From: Streptomyces pilosus
GTDB taxonomy: Bacteria; Actinomycetota; Actinomycetes; Streptomycetales; Streptomycetaceae
Length of the DNA stretch: 64,000 nt
NCBI RefSeq assembly: GCF_014649835.1
Contig: NZ_BMTU01000003.1
Coordinates: 62,001-126,000, forward strand
Direction: 5' to 3'
In this document: piece by piece, positions 34,599 through 42,957 of the stretch
How positions within the stretch are numbered: position 1 is the first letter of the stretch
Layout of the letters: every line of letters starts with the position of its first letter
The notes under the pieces: generated by a model
The model's database searches: none
Seen by the model: only the letters and a program-made list of their open reading frames with translations
Told to the model about the DNA's origin: nothing
Program-made: the position numbers and the translations under genes

Positions 34599-35489
34599 AT
34601 GACCGCTTTTGACGGATGTGTTGACGGACATGAGAACGATGACGAGGTGGCGTTGACCGTGCCGGCCAGTACTGCGCCGCCCCAGGACGACGTGTCCCCC
34701 GACGCGGTCCAGACCCCCGCCAAGCGGCGGGGCGCCGACACCCGGGCCCTGACCCAACTGCTCTTCGGACAGCTCAAGGAGATGGAGCCGGGCACGCCGG
34801 AGCACGCCCGCGTGCGCGCGGCGCTGATCGAGGCGAATCTCCCGCTCGTGCGCTACGCGGCCGCCCGCTTCCGCTCCCGCAACGAGCCGATGGAGGACGT
34901 CGTCCAGGTCGGCACCATCGGGCTCATCAACGCCATCGACCGCTTCGACCCGGAGCGGGGGGTGCAGTTCCCGACGTTCGCGATGCCCACGGTGGTCGGC
35001 GAGATCAAGCGCTACTTCCGCGACAACGTCCGCACCGTCCACGTACCGCGCCGGCTGCACGAGCTGTGGGTCCAGGTCAACAGCGCGACGGAGGACCTCA
35101 CGACCGCCTTCGGGCGGCTCCCCACGACCGCCGAGATCGCCGAACGGCTGCGCATCTCCGAGGACGAGGTGCTGTCCTGCATCGAGGCCGGACGCTCGTA
35201 CCACGCCACCTCCCTGGAGGCCGCACAGGAGGGCGACGGGATGCCCGGGCTGCTGGACCGGCTCGGCTACGAGGACCCCGCCCTCGACGGCGTCGAGCAC
35301 CGCGACCTGGTCCGGCACCTCCTCGTCCAGTTGCCCGAACGGGAGCAGCGCATCCTGCTGCTGCGTTACTACAGCAATCTCACCCAGTCCCAGATCAGTG
35401 CGGAGCTCGGCGTCTCGCAGATGCACGTGTCGCGCCTGCTGGCGCGCAGCTTCCAGCGGCTGCGGTCCGCAAACAGGATCGACGCGTAA
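34599..35489 (+). CDS. sigF: SigB/SigF/SigG-subfamily RNA polymerase sigma factor (SigF-like)
   Basis: A sigma-70 family member without region 1.1, about 296 residues from ATG 34599. Region 2: [60 protein letters not shown]. Region 3 follows, then region 4 with [18 protein letters not shown] and the helix-turn-helix [17 protein letters not shown]. Other possible starts are ATG 34560, TTG 34653 and GTG 34659; the last two have GAGG nearby, so the first 20 residues are uncertain. Adjacent to a second paralogue in the order I recall for sigF (late sporulation, spore maturation) and sigN in S. coelicolor. Activity would be held by an anti-sigma factor, not seen here. Confidence 0.82.
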   Translation: MTAFDGCVDGHENDDEVALTVPASTAPPQDDVSPDAVQTPAKRRGADTRALTQLLFGQLKEMEPGTPEHARVRAALIEANLPLVRYAAARFRSRNEPMEDVVQVGTIGLINAIDRFDPERGVQFPTFAMPTVVGEIKRYFRDNVRTVHVPRRLHELWVQVNSATEDLTTAFGRLPTTAEIAERLRISEDEVLSCIEAGRSYHATSLEAAQEGDGMPGLLDRLGYEDPALDGVEHRDLVRHLLVQLPEREQRILLLRYYSNLTQSQISAELGVSQMHVSRLLARSFQRLRSANRIDA

Positions 35490-35639
35490 CCGGAACGAGC
35501 GAATCTCACAGAAGCGCCGCTACGCGCCTTTCTCAGCCGAAAGTCCGTCAGACCCCTTGTTTGCAGGGCTGTTTCGTCACTTGGATGTCGACATGTCACT
35601 ACAGCGCGTTGCCGACATGTGACATTCTGCCGGAAGCGC

Positions 35640-35665
35640 GTTTGCCGGAGCTCCGGCGCCGGTAT
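35640..35665 (+). promoter_or_regulatory. Candidate SigB-type promoter upstream of the second sigma gene
   Basis: GTTT (35640-35643), a 16-base spacer and CGGTAT (35660-35665) resemble the Streptomyces SigB-group promoter (GNNT-N14-16-GGGTAY), with one mismatch in the -10. It lies about 70 bases before ATG 35736. The 246-base gap 35490-35735 shows no gene. It could allow a SigF-like or self-driven start; this is inferred. Confidence 0.4.
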
Positions 35666-35735
35666 TCAGGTGAAGGCTGCGTTCCTCAGATCGGGAACGT
35701 CCGCCGCGACCGTCCCGCGACCCAAAGGGGGTGGC

Positions 35736-36665
35736 ATGTCCGCAGAACAGGGCAGCTCGAAGGTGCTCACGCTCGCGGAGAGCGAAACAGCTCCCCATGC
35801 TCTCGACGCACTCGGCCCCATCGACCAAGGCCCGGCCACACCGGCTCCGGAGCTCCCGGACCAGGCGCAGCTCCCGGAGACGGCTGAACTGCCGGACACG
35901 GCGGCCCTCGACACCCGCACCCTGTCCCGCTCCCTGTTCCTGCGGCTCGCCGTACTCGAGGAGGACAGCCCGGAGCGTGCCTACGTCCGGGACACGCTGA
36001 TCGAGCTCAACCTCCCCCTGGTGCGCTACGCGGCGGCTCGGTTCCGCTCGCGCAACGAGCCGATGGAGGACATCGTCCAGGTCGGCACCATCGGGCTGAT
36101 CAAGGCGATCGACCGTTTCGACTGCGAACGGGGCGTGGAGTTCCCGACGTTCGCGATGCCGACGGTGGTCGGCGAGATCAAGCGGTTCTTCCGGGACACG
36201 TCGTGGTCGGTGCGGGTGCCGCGCCGGCTCCAGGAACTGCGCCTGGCGCTGACCAAGGCCGGCGACGAGCTCTCACAGAAGCTGGACCGCTCCCCGACGG
36301 TCGCCGAACTCGCCGCCGTGCTGGGCGTGTCGGAGGAGGACGTGGTCGACGGGCTCGCCGTCGGCAACGCCTACACGGCGTCCTCGCTCGACTCCCCGGC
36401 CCCCGAGGACGACGGCGGCGAGGGGTCGCTCGCGGACCGCCTCGGCTACGAGGACACGGCGCTGGAGGGCGTGGAGTACCGGGAGTCGCTCAAGCCGCTG
36501 CTGGCCAAGCTGCCGCCCCGGGAGCGGCGGATCATCATGCTGCGCTTCTTCGCCAACATGACGCAGTCGCAGATCGGCGAGGAGGTCGGCATCTCCCAGA
36601 TGCACGTCTCGCGGCTGCTCACGCGGACCCTAGCCCAGCTGCGCGAGGGCCTGATCTCGGACTGA
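35736..36665 (+). CDS. sigN: SigB/SigF/SigG-subfamily RNA polymerase sigma factor (SigN-like)
   Basis: A 309-residue paralogue of the preceding sigma factor. Residues 1-65 are Pro/Glu/Ala-rich. Region 2: [59 protein letters not shown]; region 4: [21 protein letters not shown] and [23 protein letters not shown] 35736 has GGGGGTGG just upstream; earlier in-frame codons lack Streptomyces bias. Position next to the SigF-like gene suggests SigN, a sporulation-linked factor in S. coelicolor (from memory). The two genes probably arose by duplication and may act in sequence. Confidence 0.82.
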   Translation: MSAEQGSSKVLTLAESETAPHALDALGPIDQGPATPAPELPDQAQLPETAELPDTAALDTRTLSRSLFLRLAVLEEDSPERAYVRDTLIELNLPLVRYAAARFRSRNEPMEDIVQVGTIGLIKAIDRFDCERGVEFPTFAMPTVVGEIKRFFRDTSWSVRVPRRLQELRLALTKAGDELSQKLDRSPTVAELAAVLGVSEEDVVDGLAVGNAYTASSLDSPAPEDDGGEGSLADRLGYEDTALEGVEYRESLKPLLAKLPPRERRIIMLRFFANMTQSQIGEEVGISQMHVSRLLTRTLAQLREGLISD

Positions 36666-36777
36666 GGCACCGCACACCGCGGAGCGAGCGGCTCCGCGGG
36701 TGGAAACGGACGCGTGGCCGCCGGGGCGCCTGTCGAGGGCGCCACGGCGGCCCGCCGCGTTTCTCCGGCCGCTCGCG

Positions 36778-36972
36778 CTACTTCAGCGCCAGCCAGGCCA
36801 CCGCGGCGACGACCGCCACGGCGAGGACGACGCCGATGATCAGGCCGACGCGGGGTCCGCCGCCGGTGGACGCGGCCTGCCGGCCCTGGGGGGCCTCGTC
36901 GACGAACGCGCGGAACATCTGGGTGCTGCCGGCGGGGTCGTGATTGCCCTGCGGGCCCTGGGTGTTAGCCAT
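36778..36972 (-). CDS. Small C-tail-anchored membrane protein
   Basis: A 64-residue protein. The N-terminal 35 residues are polar (MANTQGPQGNHDPAGSTQMF); the last 25 are a membrane helix (VGLIIGVVLAVAVVAAVAWLAL) ending in Lys. ATG 36972 is chosen because the upstream extension is low-complexity. It faces the MarR gene, separated by 229 bases. Small proteins of this type occur beside sigN in Streptomyces; function unknown. Confidence 0.7.
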   Translation of the reverse strand: MANTQGPQGNHDPAGSTQMFRAFVDEAPQGRQAASTGGGPRVGLIIGVVLAVAVVAAVAWLALK

Positions 36973-37101
36973 GTCACGAGACCCTAGCGAATGCCCGGCG
37001 GGCGGCCCAAGCGGGGCGGGGACAGGCCGCACGGAGCCCGGCGGCAGCTCGGTACGGAAGCCCCGCGACCCCCGCGACCTGCGCGTTTACTGTCGCGATT
37101 A

Positions 37102-37186
37102 CTTGCCTTTGCCAAGTTTTTGAGCCGTCCGCGCCTTTTTTGCTTGCCTGTAGCAACCATCGAACCCTACGGTTGCTTCGAGCAAC
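37102..37186. promoter_or_regulatory. Three TTGC/GCAA operator-like palindromes upstream of marR-efflux operon
   Basis: Three related inverted repeats: CTTG-CCTTTGC-CAAG (37102-37116), TTGC-CTGTA-GCAA (37144-37156) and GTTGC-TTCGA-GCAAC (37172-37186). The last ends 15 bases before the MarR ATG. Binding by the MarR protein would repress its own gene and the transporter behind it. Autoregulation is inferred from spacing and symmetry. Confidence 0.65.
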
Positions 37187-37201
37187 GAAACGGGAGGTGC
37201 C

Positions 37202-37693
37202 ATGGCCGGGACGGCGCGGTACGAGGAACTGGTCCGGCAGTTCAGCGCCTTCGGCGTCGTCAAGCGGGAGATGAACCGGATCATGCCGGCCGGCTGCCCC
37301 GGCGGCTCCGCGTCCGTGCTGACGCTCCTCGGCCGGCACGGCCCCATGCGCATGAGCAGGCTCGCCGAGCTGCTCTCCGTGGACATGTCGGTCACCAGCC
37401 GCCACGTCGCCCACCTGGCCGAGCGCGGCTGGATCGAGCGCTCCCCTGACCCCGCCGACAAACGGTCCCGCATCCTGCGCCTCACCCCCGCCGGGCGGAC
37501 GCAGCTCGACGAGCTGTTCCGGCGGACCACCCGGCTGCTCGCCGAGCGCCTGGACGACTGGTCCGACGAGGAGGTCGGACGCCTCACCCAGCTGATGGCC
37601 CGGCTCAGGGACAGCTTCGGCGAGTGCCGCACCGTGCCCCGGCCGGCGCCTCCCGCACGCGAACAGACCACCCGTACACCCGCAAGCACTTAA
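37202..37693 (+). CDS. MarR-family transcriptional regulator (efflux operon)
   Basis: A 163-residue winged-helix regulator. HTH at about residues 50-85: MRMSRLAELLSVDMSVTSRHVAHLAERGW, split at the turn, then the wing RSPDPADKRSRILRLTPAG. Strong GGGAGGT site before ATG 37202. Only 13 bases separate it from the transporter gene, so it is probably the local repressor, releasing on binding a drug-like ligand. Three symmetric sites upstream fit autoregulation. Confidence 0.88.
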   Translation: MAGTARYEELVRQFSAFGVVKREMNRIMPAGCPGGSASVLTLLGRHGPMRMSRLAELLSVDMSVTSRHVAHLAERGWIERSPDPADKRSRILRLTPAGRTQLDELFRRTTRLLAERLDDWSDEEVGRLTQLMARLRDSFGECRTVPRPAPPAREQTTRTPAST

Positions 37694-37706
37694 GAGAAGG
37701 ACGCCC

Positions 37707-40184
37707 ATGGCAACGACCACACCATCCGGTGTGCGGGCTCATGCCAAGCACGGGGGAGGCTCCTCCGCAGACGCTCCGATGACCCACCGGCAGATCATGG
37801 AGGCACTGTCCGGGCTGCTGCTCGGCATGTTCGCCGCCATCCTGTCGTCGACCATCGTCACCAACGCGCTGCCCGAGATAGTCGGTGACCTCGGCGGCGG
37901 CCAGAGCGCCTACACCTGGGTCGTCACGGCCTCGCTGCTGACGATGACCGCCTCCACCCCGCTGTGGGGCAAGCTCGCCGACCTGTTCAGCAAGAAGGTC
38001 CTGGTCCAGATAGCCCTCTGCGTCTTCGTCCTCGGCTCCGTCGTGGCCGGACTGGCGCAGAACCCGGCGATGCTCATCAGCGCGCGTGCCATCCAGGGCC
38101 TGGGCGCCGGCGGTCTGGCTGCCCTCGCCCAGATCATCATGGCCGCGATGATCTCCCCGCGGGAACGCGGCCGCTACTCCGGATACCTCGGCGCCACCTT
38201 CGCCGTCGCCACCGTCGGCGGCCCGCTGCTCGGCGGTGTCATCACCGACACCAGCTGGCTCGGCTGGCGCTGGTGCCTCTACGTCGGTGTGCCCTTCGCG
38301 CTGATCGCGCTCGTCGTCCTGCAGAAGACGCTGCACCTTCCCCTGGCCAAGCGCCGGGTCGAGGTCGACTGGGCCGGCGCCTTCTTCGTCACCGCCGCCG
38401 TCAGCCTGCTGCTCGTCTGGGTCACCTTCGCCGACGACAAGTACGACTGGCTGTCCTGGCAGACGGGCGTCATGGTCGGCGGCTCGGTCCTGCTGACGCT
38501 GGTCTTCCTGTTCGTCGAGAGCAGGGCCGCCGAGCCGATCATCCCGCTGCGCCTGTTCCGCAACCGCACCATCACCCTGGCCTCGCTGGCCTCGCTGTTC
38601 GTCGGCATCGCGATGTTCGCCGGCACCGTCTACTTCAGCCAGTACTTCCAGCTGGCCCGGGACAAGTCCCCGACCATGTCGGGCGTCATGACCATCCCGA
38701 TGATCGGCGGCATCTTCGTGTCGTCCACGGTCTCCGGCATCGTCATCACCCGGACCGGCCGGTGGAAGGCCTGGCTGCTGGCCGGCGGCGTGCTGCTCAC
38801 GGCGGGCCTGGGCCTGCTCGGCACCATGCGTTACGACACCCCGTACTGGCACATCGCCCTCTTCATGGCGCTGCTGGGTCTCGGCGTCGGCATGATGATG
38901 CAGAACCTGGTGCTGTGCACACAGAACCAGGTGGCCCCGAGCGACCTGGGCTCCGCCTCCTCCGTCGTGACCTTCTTCCGGTCCCTCGGCGGCGCGGTCG
39001 GCGTCTCCGTCCTCGGCTCGGTCATGTCGACCCGGATCAGCCACTACGCCCAGGACACCGTCGGACAGCTCGCACCGCAGGAGCAGGCGGCGGCCGCCAA
39101 GGCCTCCGGCAGCGGCGCGATCCCCGACATGGACCTGCTGCCCCCGCCCATCCGCACCTGGCTGGAGAGCGCCTACGGGCACGGCATCGCCGACATCTTC
39201 CTGTACGTCACCCCGGTCGCCCTGCTCGCCTTCCTGGTGACCCTGTTCATCAAGGAGGTCCCGCTGCGGACCACCGGCGCGCTGGCCCAGGCGGCGGAGG
39301 AGCAGGCCGGAGCGGTGACCCCGGCCGCCGGGAGCGTCCCAGCCCGCGCCGAGGAGGACACCGCCACCCCTGCGGCGGCCGCCGCCCCGGCTCCGGCCGC
39401 CCCCGCGGAGGAGCACGCCGCGGGAGGCGTCCCGGTGCGCGGCGTGGTGCGCGGCGCCGACGGCGGCCCCGTGCCGCAGGCGGCCGTCACGCTGATCTCG
39501 CTCGGCGGGCGCCAGCTGGGCCGCTCGGTGGCCCGGGCCGACGGCGGCTACACGGTGGACGCGCCCGGAGCCGGGTCGTACGTCCTGATCGCCGCGGCCG
39601 ACGGCCACCAGCCGCAGGCGTCCACGGTCGTGGTGGACGGCGCGAGCGTCGCCCACGACATCCTGCTCAGCGGTACCGGCGGGCTGGCCGGCTCGGTGCA
39701 CGCCGACGCCACCGGGGAGCCGGTGCCGGACGCCATGGTGATCGTCACCGACGTGCGCGGCGACCTGCTGGCCACCGGGAGCACCGGTGAGCAGGGCGAG
39801 TTCTCCTTCGCCGAGCTGGTGCCCGGCACGGTGACCCTCGCGGTGAACGCCGACGGGTACCGGCCGCGCGCGCTGCCCGTGGAGGTCGGCGGCGCCGGGA
39901 CGACCCGCGTCGAGGTCGGCCTGGAGACGGGCGCCCGGCTGCTGGGCGTGGTCCGCACCCCGCACGGGCCGCTGGCCGACGCCCGGGTCACCCTGGTCGA
40001 CGCGGCGGGCAACGTGACCGGCACGGCGACGACGGGTGCGGACGGCGCGTACGCCTTCGCCGACCTGGACGGTGGCGAGTACACCGTCATCGCCGCCGGC
40101 TATCCGCCGGTCGCCACCACGCTGACCGTCAGCGGCGGCGGAACCGACGGCCACGACATCGAGCTCGCCCACCCGGACGAGTGA
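37707..40184 (+). CDS. DHA2-family MFS efflux transporter fused to three carboxypeptidase-regulatory-like repeats
   Basis: An 825-residue protein. Residues 25-520 are a 14-helix drug:H+ antiporter of the EmrB/QacA type, with motif-like GKLADLFSKK between helices 2 and 3 and a gene order MarR-pump that fits drug export. Residues 535-572 are an Ala/Pro linker. Residues 574-825 hold three beta-sandwich repeats of the carboxypeptidase-regulatory type: GVVRGADGGPVPQAAVTLIS, GSVHADATGEPVPDAMVIVT and GVVRTPHGPLADARVTLVD each begin a repeat. With an even helix number the tail is on the same side as the N-terminus, predicted cytoplasmic, which is odd for such domains. GAAGGA site before the ATG. Confidence 0.88.
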   Translation: MATTTPSGVRAHAKHGGGSSADAPMTHRQIMEALSGLLLGMFAAILSSTIVTNALPEIVGDLGGGQSAYTWVVTASLLTMTASTPLWGKLADLFSKKVLVQIALCVFVLGSVVAGLAQNPAMLISARAIQGLGAGGLAALAQIIMAAMISPRERGRYSGYLGATFAVATVGGPLLGGVITDTSWLGWRWCLYVGVPFALIALVVLQKTLHLPLAKRRVEVDWAGAFFVTAAVSLLLVWVTFADDKYDWLSWQTGVMVGGSVLLTLVFLFVESRAAEPIIPLRLFRNRTITLASLASLFVGIAMFAGTVYFSQYFQLARDKSPTMSGVMTIPMIGGIFVSSTVSGIVITRTGRWKAWLLAGGVLLTAGLGLLGTMRYDTPYWHIALFMALLGLGVGMMMQNLVLCTQNQVAPSDLGSASSVVTFFRSLGGAVGVSVLGSVMSTRISHYAQDTVGQLAPQEQAAAAKASGSGAIPDMDLLPPPIRTWLESAYGHGIADIFLYVTPVALLAFLVTLFIKEVPLRTTGALAQAAEEQAGAVTPAAGSVPARAEEDTATPAAAAAPAPAAPAEEHAAGGVPVRGVVRGADGGPVPQAAVTLISLGGRQLGRSVARADGGYTVDAPGAGSYVLIAAADGHQPQASTVVVDGASVAHDILLSGTGGLAGSVHADATGEPVPDAMVIVTDVRGDLLATGSTGEQGEFSFAELVPGTVTLAVNADGYRPRALPVEVGGAGTTRVEVGLETGARLLGVVRTPHGPLADARVTLVDAAGNVTGTATTGADGAYAFADLDGGEYTVIAAGYPPVATTLTVSGGGTDGHDIELAHPDE

Positions 40185-40293
40185 CCGAGAACCCCGGCCC
40201 GTGGCGGGCCGCGCGTCCTGTAGCGGAGACGCGCCCCGCCGCGGGCCGGTCCCACGACGACGGGTCCGCGAGGGACTCGAGGGAGCGAACGCA

Positions 40294-41115
40294 ATGCCAC
40301 TGACCGCGAGAATCCGCACCCGGGACGGGTGGGCCGTGCCGCACGCGGTCGTCACCCTCACCGACGCCACCGGAACGCAGGTGCTGCGCGCCGCGGCGGA
40401 CACCGAGGGCGCCGTACGGGACTCCACCGCGCTCGCGCCGGGGGCGTACACCGTGATCGTCACCGCGGTCGGGTACGCGCCCGCCGCCGCCAGCGCCCTC
40501 GTCACCGCCCGTGGACGCGCCGAGGTGGGGGCGGTCACCCTGGCCCGTCAGGGCGGTGCCGAGCTGCCGCCGCCGGGGCCGTGGACCGTGGACCCGGCGC
40601 ACTCGAGCGTGGCCGCCGTCGCCCAGCACCTGGGCATCTCCAGCGTGCGGGGCCGGTTCACCGACTTCACCGCCGTGGTGGAGGTCGCGCCGGACGACAT
40701 CGCGAAGTCCCGGGTGGAGGCGGTGATCCGGGCCGCGTCCATCGACACCGGCAACGGCACCCGCGACACGCACCTGCGGTCCGCGGACTTCCTGGACGCC
40801 GAGCGCCACCCCGAGATCACCTACCGGTCCACCGGCCTGACCGGGACGGGTCCCGACCGCTGGACGGTCCACGGCGAGCTGTCCCTGCGCGGGGTCGTCC
40901 GCCCCGTCGACCTGGACCTGACCCACCTCGGCACCGGCGCGGACCCCTGGGGCGGCACCCGGGCGGCCTTCCGTGCCACGGCCGAACTGCGGCGCGAGGA
41001 CTTCGCGATGCACTACAACCAGGTCGTCCAGGCCGGTGTCGCGGCCATCGGCACGACGCTGCGGGTGGAACTGGACGTCCAGGCGGTGCGGGGCGAGTCG
41101 CTCCCGGCCCTCTGA
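40294..41115 (+). CDS. YceI-family protein with an N-terminal carboxypeptidase-regulatory-like domain
   Basis: A 273-residue protein with no signal peptide visible. Residues 1-85 are one beta-sandwich repeat like those on the preceding transporter (GWAVPHAVVTLTDATGTQVL, then GAYTVIVTAVGYAPA). Residues 95-270 are the YceI lipocalin-like domain: WTVDPAHSSVAAVAQHLGISSVRG, ASIDTGNGTRDTHLRSADFLDAERHPEITY and GELSLRGVVRPVDLDLT. YceI proteins bind isoprenoid-like lipids. Sharing a domain with the pump suggests the two act together. ATG 40294 has GGGAG about 8 bases upstream. Converges with the ANTAR gene. Confidence 0.85.
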   Translation: MPLTARIRTRDGWAVPHAVVTLTDATGTQVLRAAADTEGAVRDSTALAPGAYTVIVTAVGYAPAAASALVTARGRAEVGAVTLARQGGAELPPPGPWTVDPAHSSVAAVAQHLGISSVRGRFTDFTAVVEVAPDDIAKSRVEAVIRAASIDTGNGTRDTHLRSADFLDAERHPEITYRSTGLTGTGPDRWTVHGELSLRGVVRPVDLDLTHLGTGADPWGGTRAAFRATAELRREDFAMHYNQVVQAGVAAIGTTLRVELDVQAVRGESLPAL

Positions 41116-41122
41116 GAACCCG

Positions 41123-41830
41123 TCAGGGCGCTTCCTGGGCGTCGACGATGCGGCGGGCGAGGTCCCGCAGCTTCACGTTCTCCCGCTGCGAGGCCCGAAC
41201 CAGGCTGTCGAAGGCGCCGGCCGCGTCGATGTCCATGCGCTCCATGAGGATGCCGGTGGCCTGGCCGATCAGGTCCCGGGTCCGCATGGCCTCGGTGAGC
41301 TGCTCGCGCACGGTGGCGGAGTCCAGGGCGATGCCCACGTGCGCGGTGAACAGCCGGCCGACCCGCAGCGCGGACTCGTCGAAGGCGCGCGGTTTGCGGG
41401 CGTATGCGGTGAGCACGGTCAGCCGGCGCCGGTCGGCGCGCAGCCGCAGCGAGAGCACGGAACGCAGGCCGAGGCCGGACAGGTCGTCCGCGCCCTCGTC
41501 ACCCTCGCTGTCCTCGACCCCGGCCACCGGGGCGGTCCACAGCCGCTGCCAGTACGGCTGCTTCCCCGGCGCGGGCAGGCCGTCCTCGGCGGTGCGCACC
41601 ACCTCGTCGGTCCAGGCGAGGGTCTGTCTGCGGTTGTCGCGCTCGATGACGGAGATGCCCGCGTGCTCGGCACCCGGCACCAGGTCCACGGTGAGCCGGA
41701 CCGCCGTGTCCAGGGTGCTGTCGGTGGTGGAGGTCTCGTGCAGTCGGCGGGCTGCGTCCGTCAGCGCTTCCGCCAGGTCGTGACCGGCAGGGAAACGGGG
41801 CAAATCAGAAAACCGGGACGCAGCCACCAC
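41123..41830 (-). CDS. GAF-ANTAR antitermination regulator
   Basis: A 235-residue regulator. Residues about 20-150 form a GAF-type sensor (DTAVRLTVDLVPGAEHAGISVI, RRQTLAWTDEVVR, SVLSLRLRADRRRLTVLTAYARKPRAF). Residues about 170-230 form the ANTAR RNA-binding helices: LTEAMRTRDLIGQATGILMERMDIDAAGAFDSL, split, and a helical end. ANTAR proteins bind paired RNA hairpins and prevent termination. Start is one of two tandem GTGs (41830, 41827) after GAAGAGG. It faces the STAS gene across about 190 bases. Its target RNA is not identified here. Confidence 0.87.
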   Translation of the reverse strand: MVAASRFSDLPRFPAGHDLAEALTDAARRLHETSTTDSTLDTAVRLTVDLVPGAEHAGISVIERDNRRQTLAWTDEVVRTAEDGLPAPGKQPYWQRLWTAPVAGVEDSEGDEGADDLSGLGLRSVLSLRLRADRRRLTVLTAYARKPRAFDESALRVGRLFTAHVGIALDSATVREQLTEAMRTRDLIGQATGILMERMDIDAAGAFDSLVRASQRENVKLRDLARRIVDAQEAP

Positions 41831-42018
41831 GAACCTCTTCGGCGAGCACGACCGAACCGGCCGTGCGCAGGAGAGCTCCGCAGCACATTCCCGACTGCGA
41901 GCACAGGACGGACAGAATTTTAGCCGCTTCCTGCGACGCGCTCCTACGTGGTGCAATGGGTGCGGGTCAGGAAGAGGCCTTGCCGGAATCCCGGACGCAC
42001 GTCTGCCAGGTGACTGTC

Positions 42019-42387
42019 GTGACCTTCCCTCCCGATCCCTCCGGGGAACACGCACCCACCGCACCCGCACGGTTCCCGTTCCCACCCGAGATCGACTTCT
42101 CCAACGCGGACGGGCTGCTGCCGCGGATCATGGCCCGCGCCCTGCCCCGCCCCGGCCGGCCGGCGCCGCTCCTGGTCCTCGACCTCACCGCCACGGAGTT
42201 CATGGACTCCCAGGGCGTCCGTCTCATCAACGACGTGAACCGGCTGCTGCGCCCGGAGACCGTGGTCCACGTGGTGGCCCGCCCGGACGGCCTGGCGAGC
42301 CGCGTACTGGAACTGACCGGCGTGCGCCGCGACATCCCGGTCTTCGACAACCTCCCCGAGGCGATGGCGGCCCAGGGCCTAGCCTGA
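42019..42387 (+). CDS. STAS-domain protein (anti-sigma-factor-antagonist type)
   Basis: A 122-residue STAS protein. Core: PLLVLDLTATEFMDSQGVRLINDVNR, in which the Ser of MDSQG is where SpoIIAA/RsbV-type proteins are phosphorylated, then VHVVARPDGLASRVLELTGV. GTG 42019 has AGGTGA 5 bases upstream and is my choice; ATG 41956 would add 21 residues without a ribosome site. Such proteins switch anti-sigma factors; two SigB-type sigma genes lie 6-7 kb away, but a link is only suggestive. Followed after 4 bases by the F420-type oxidoreductase. Confidence 0.8.
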   Translation: MTFPPDPSGEHAPTAPARFPFPPEIDFSNADGLLPRIMARALPRPGRPAPLLVLDLTATEFMDSQGVRLINDVNRLLRPETVVHVVARPDGLASRVLELTGVRRDIPVFDNLPEAMAAQGLA

Positions 42388-42391
42388 CGCC

Positions 42392-42862
42392 ATGGCACCG
42401 AACATCGCGACGAACACCCGTGTCTCCCTGGACGAGCTGCTGGACTTCGTACGGCCCCGCCACCGGGCCGTCCTGCTGACCCGGCGGGCGGACGGCGGCC
42501 CCCAGGGCTCGCCGCTGACCTGCGGGGTCGACGACTCGGGACGCATCGTGGTCTCCACGTACCCGGAGCGCGCCAAGACGCGGAACGCCAAGAGGGACGA
42601 CCGGGTGAGCCTGATCGTCCTGAGCGACGAGTGGAACGGGCCGTGGGTGCAGATCGACGGCACCGCCGAGGTGCTGGACGCGCCCGAGTCCGTGGAGCCG
42701 CTGGTGGAGTACTACCGGAACATCGCCGGTGAGCACCCCGACTGGGACGAGTACCGGGCGGCGATGGTCGGGCAGGGCAAGTCGATCATCCGGATCACCC
42801 CGGAGCGCTGGGGGCCGGTGGCCACCGGCGGTTTCCCCGCGCGCCTCGCCGAGCGGGACTGA
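42392..42862 (+). CDS. PPOX-class F420-dependent oxidoreductase-type protein
   Basis: A 156-residue split-barrel flavin/F420-binding protein: LLDFVRPRHRAVLLTRRADGGPQGSPL, VDDSGRIVVSTYPERAKTRNAKRDDRVSLIV (spanning the cofactor-phosphate site) and a late KSIIRITPERWGPVATGGFPARL. It belongs to the actinobacterial F420-dependent PPOX group. It starts 4 bases after the STAS gene, so they are probably co-transcribed. Substrate not known. Converges with the GT39 gene. Confidence 0.85.
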   Translation: MAPNIATNTRVSLDELLDFVRPRHRAVLLTRRADGGPQGSPLTCGVDDSGRIVVSTYPERAKTRNAKRDDRVSLIVLSDEWNGPWVQIDGTAEVLDAPESVEPLVEYYRNIAGEHPDWDEYRAAMVGQGKSIIRITPERWGPVATGGFPARLAERD

Positions 42863-42957
42863 GGGGGCGGCCCCGCTCCCGGCCGGGACCGGACGGTTCC
42901 GCCGAGCAGCACGGCCGCCGCCCCCACCAGCAGGCTCGTCCCCGGGCCGGCGGGAGG

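Noticed and set aside
42863..42957. Terminator between the F420-type oxidoreductase and GT39 genes
   Set aside because: Possible 9-base arms (GGGGGCGGC and GCCGCCCCC) are separated by about 45 bases, too loose to call a terminator.
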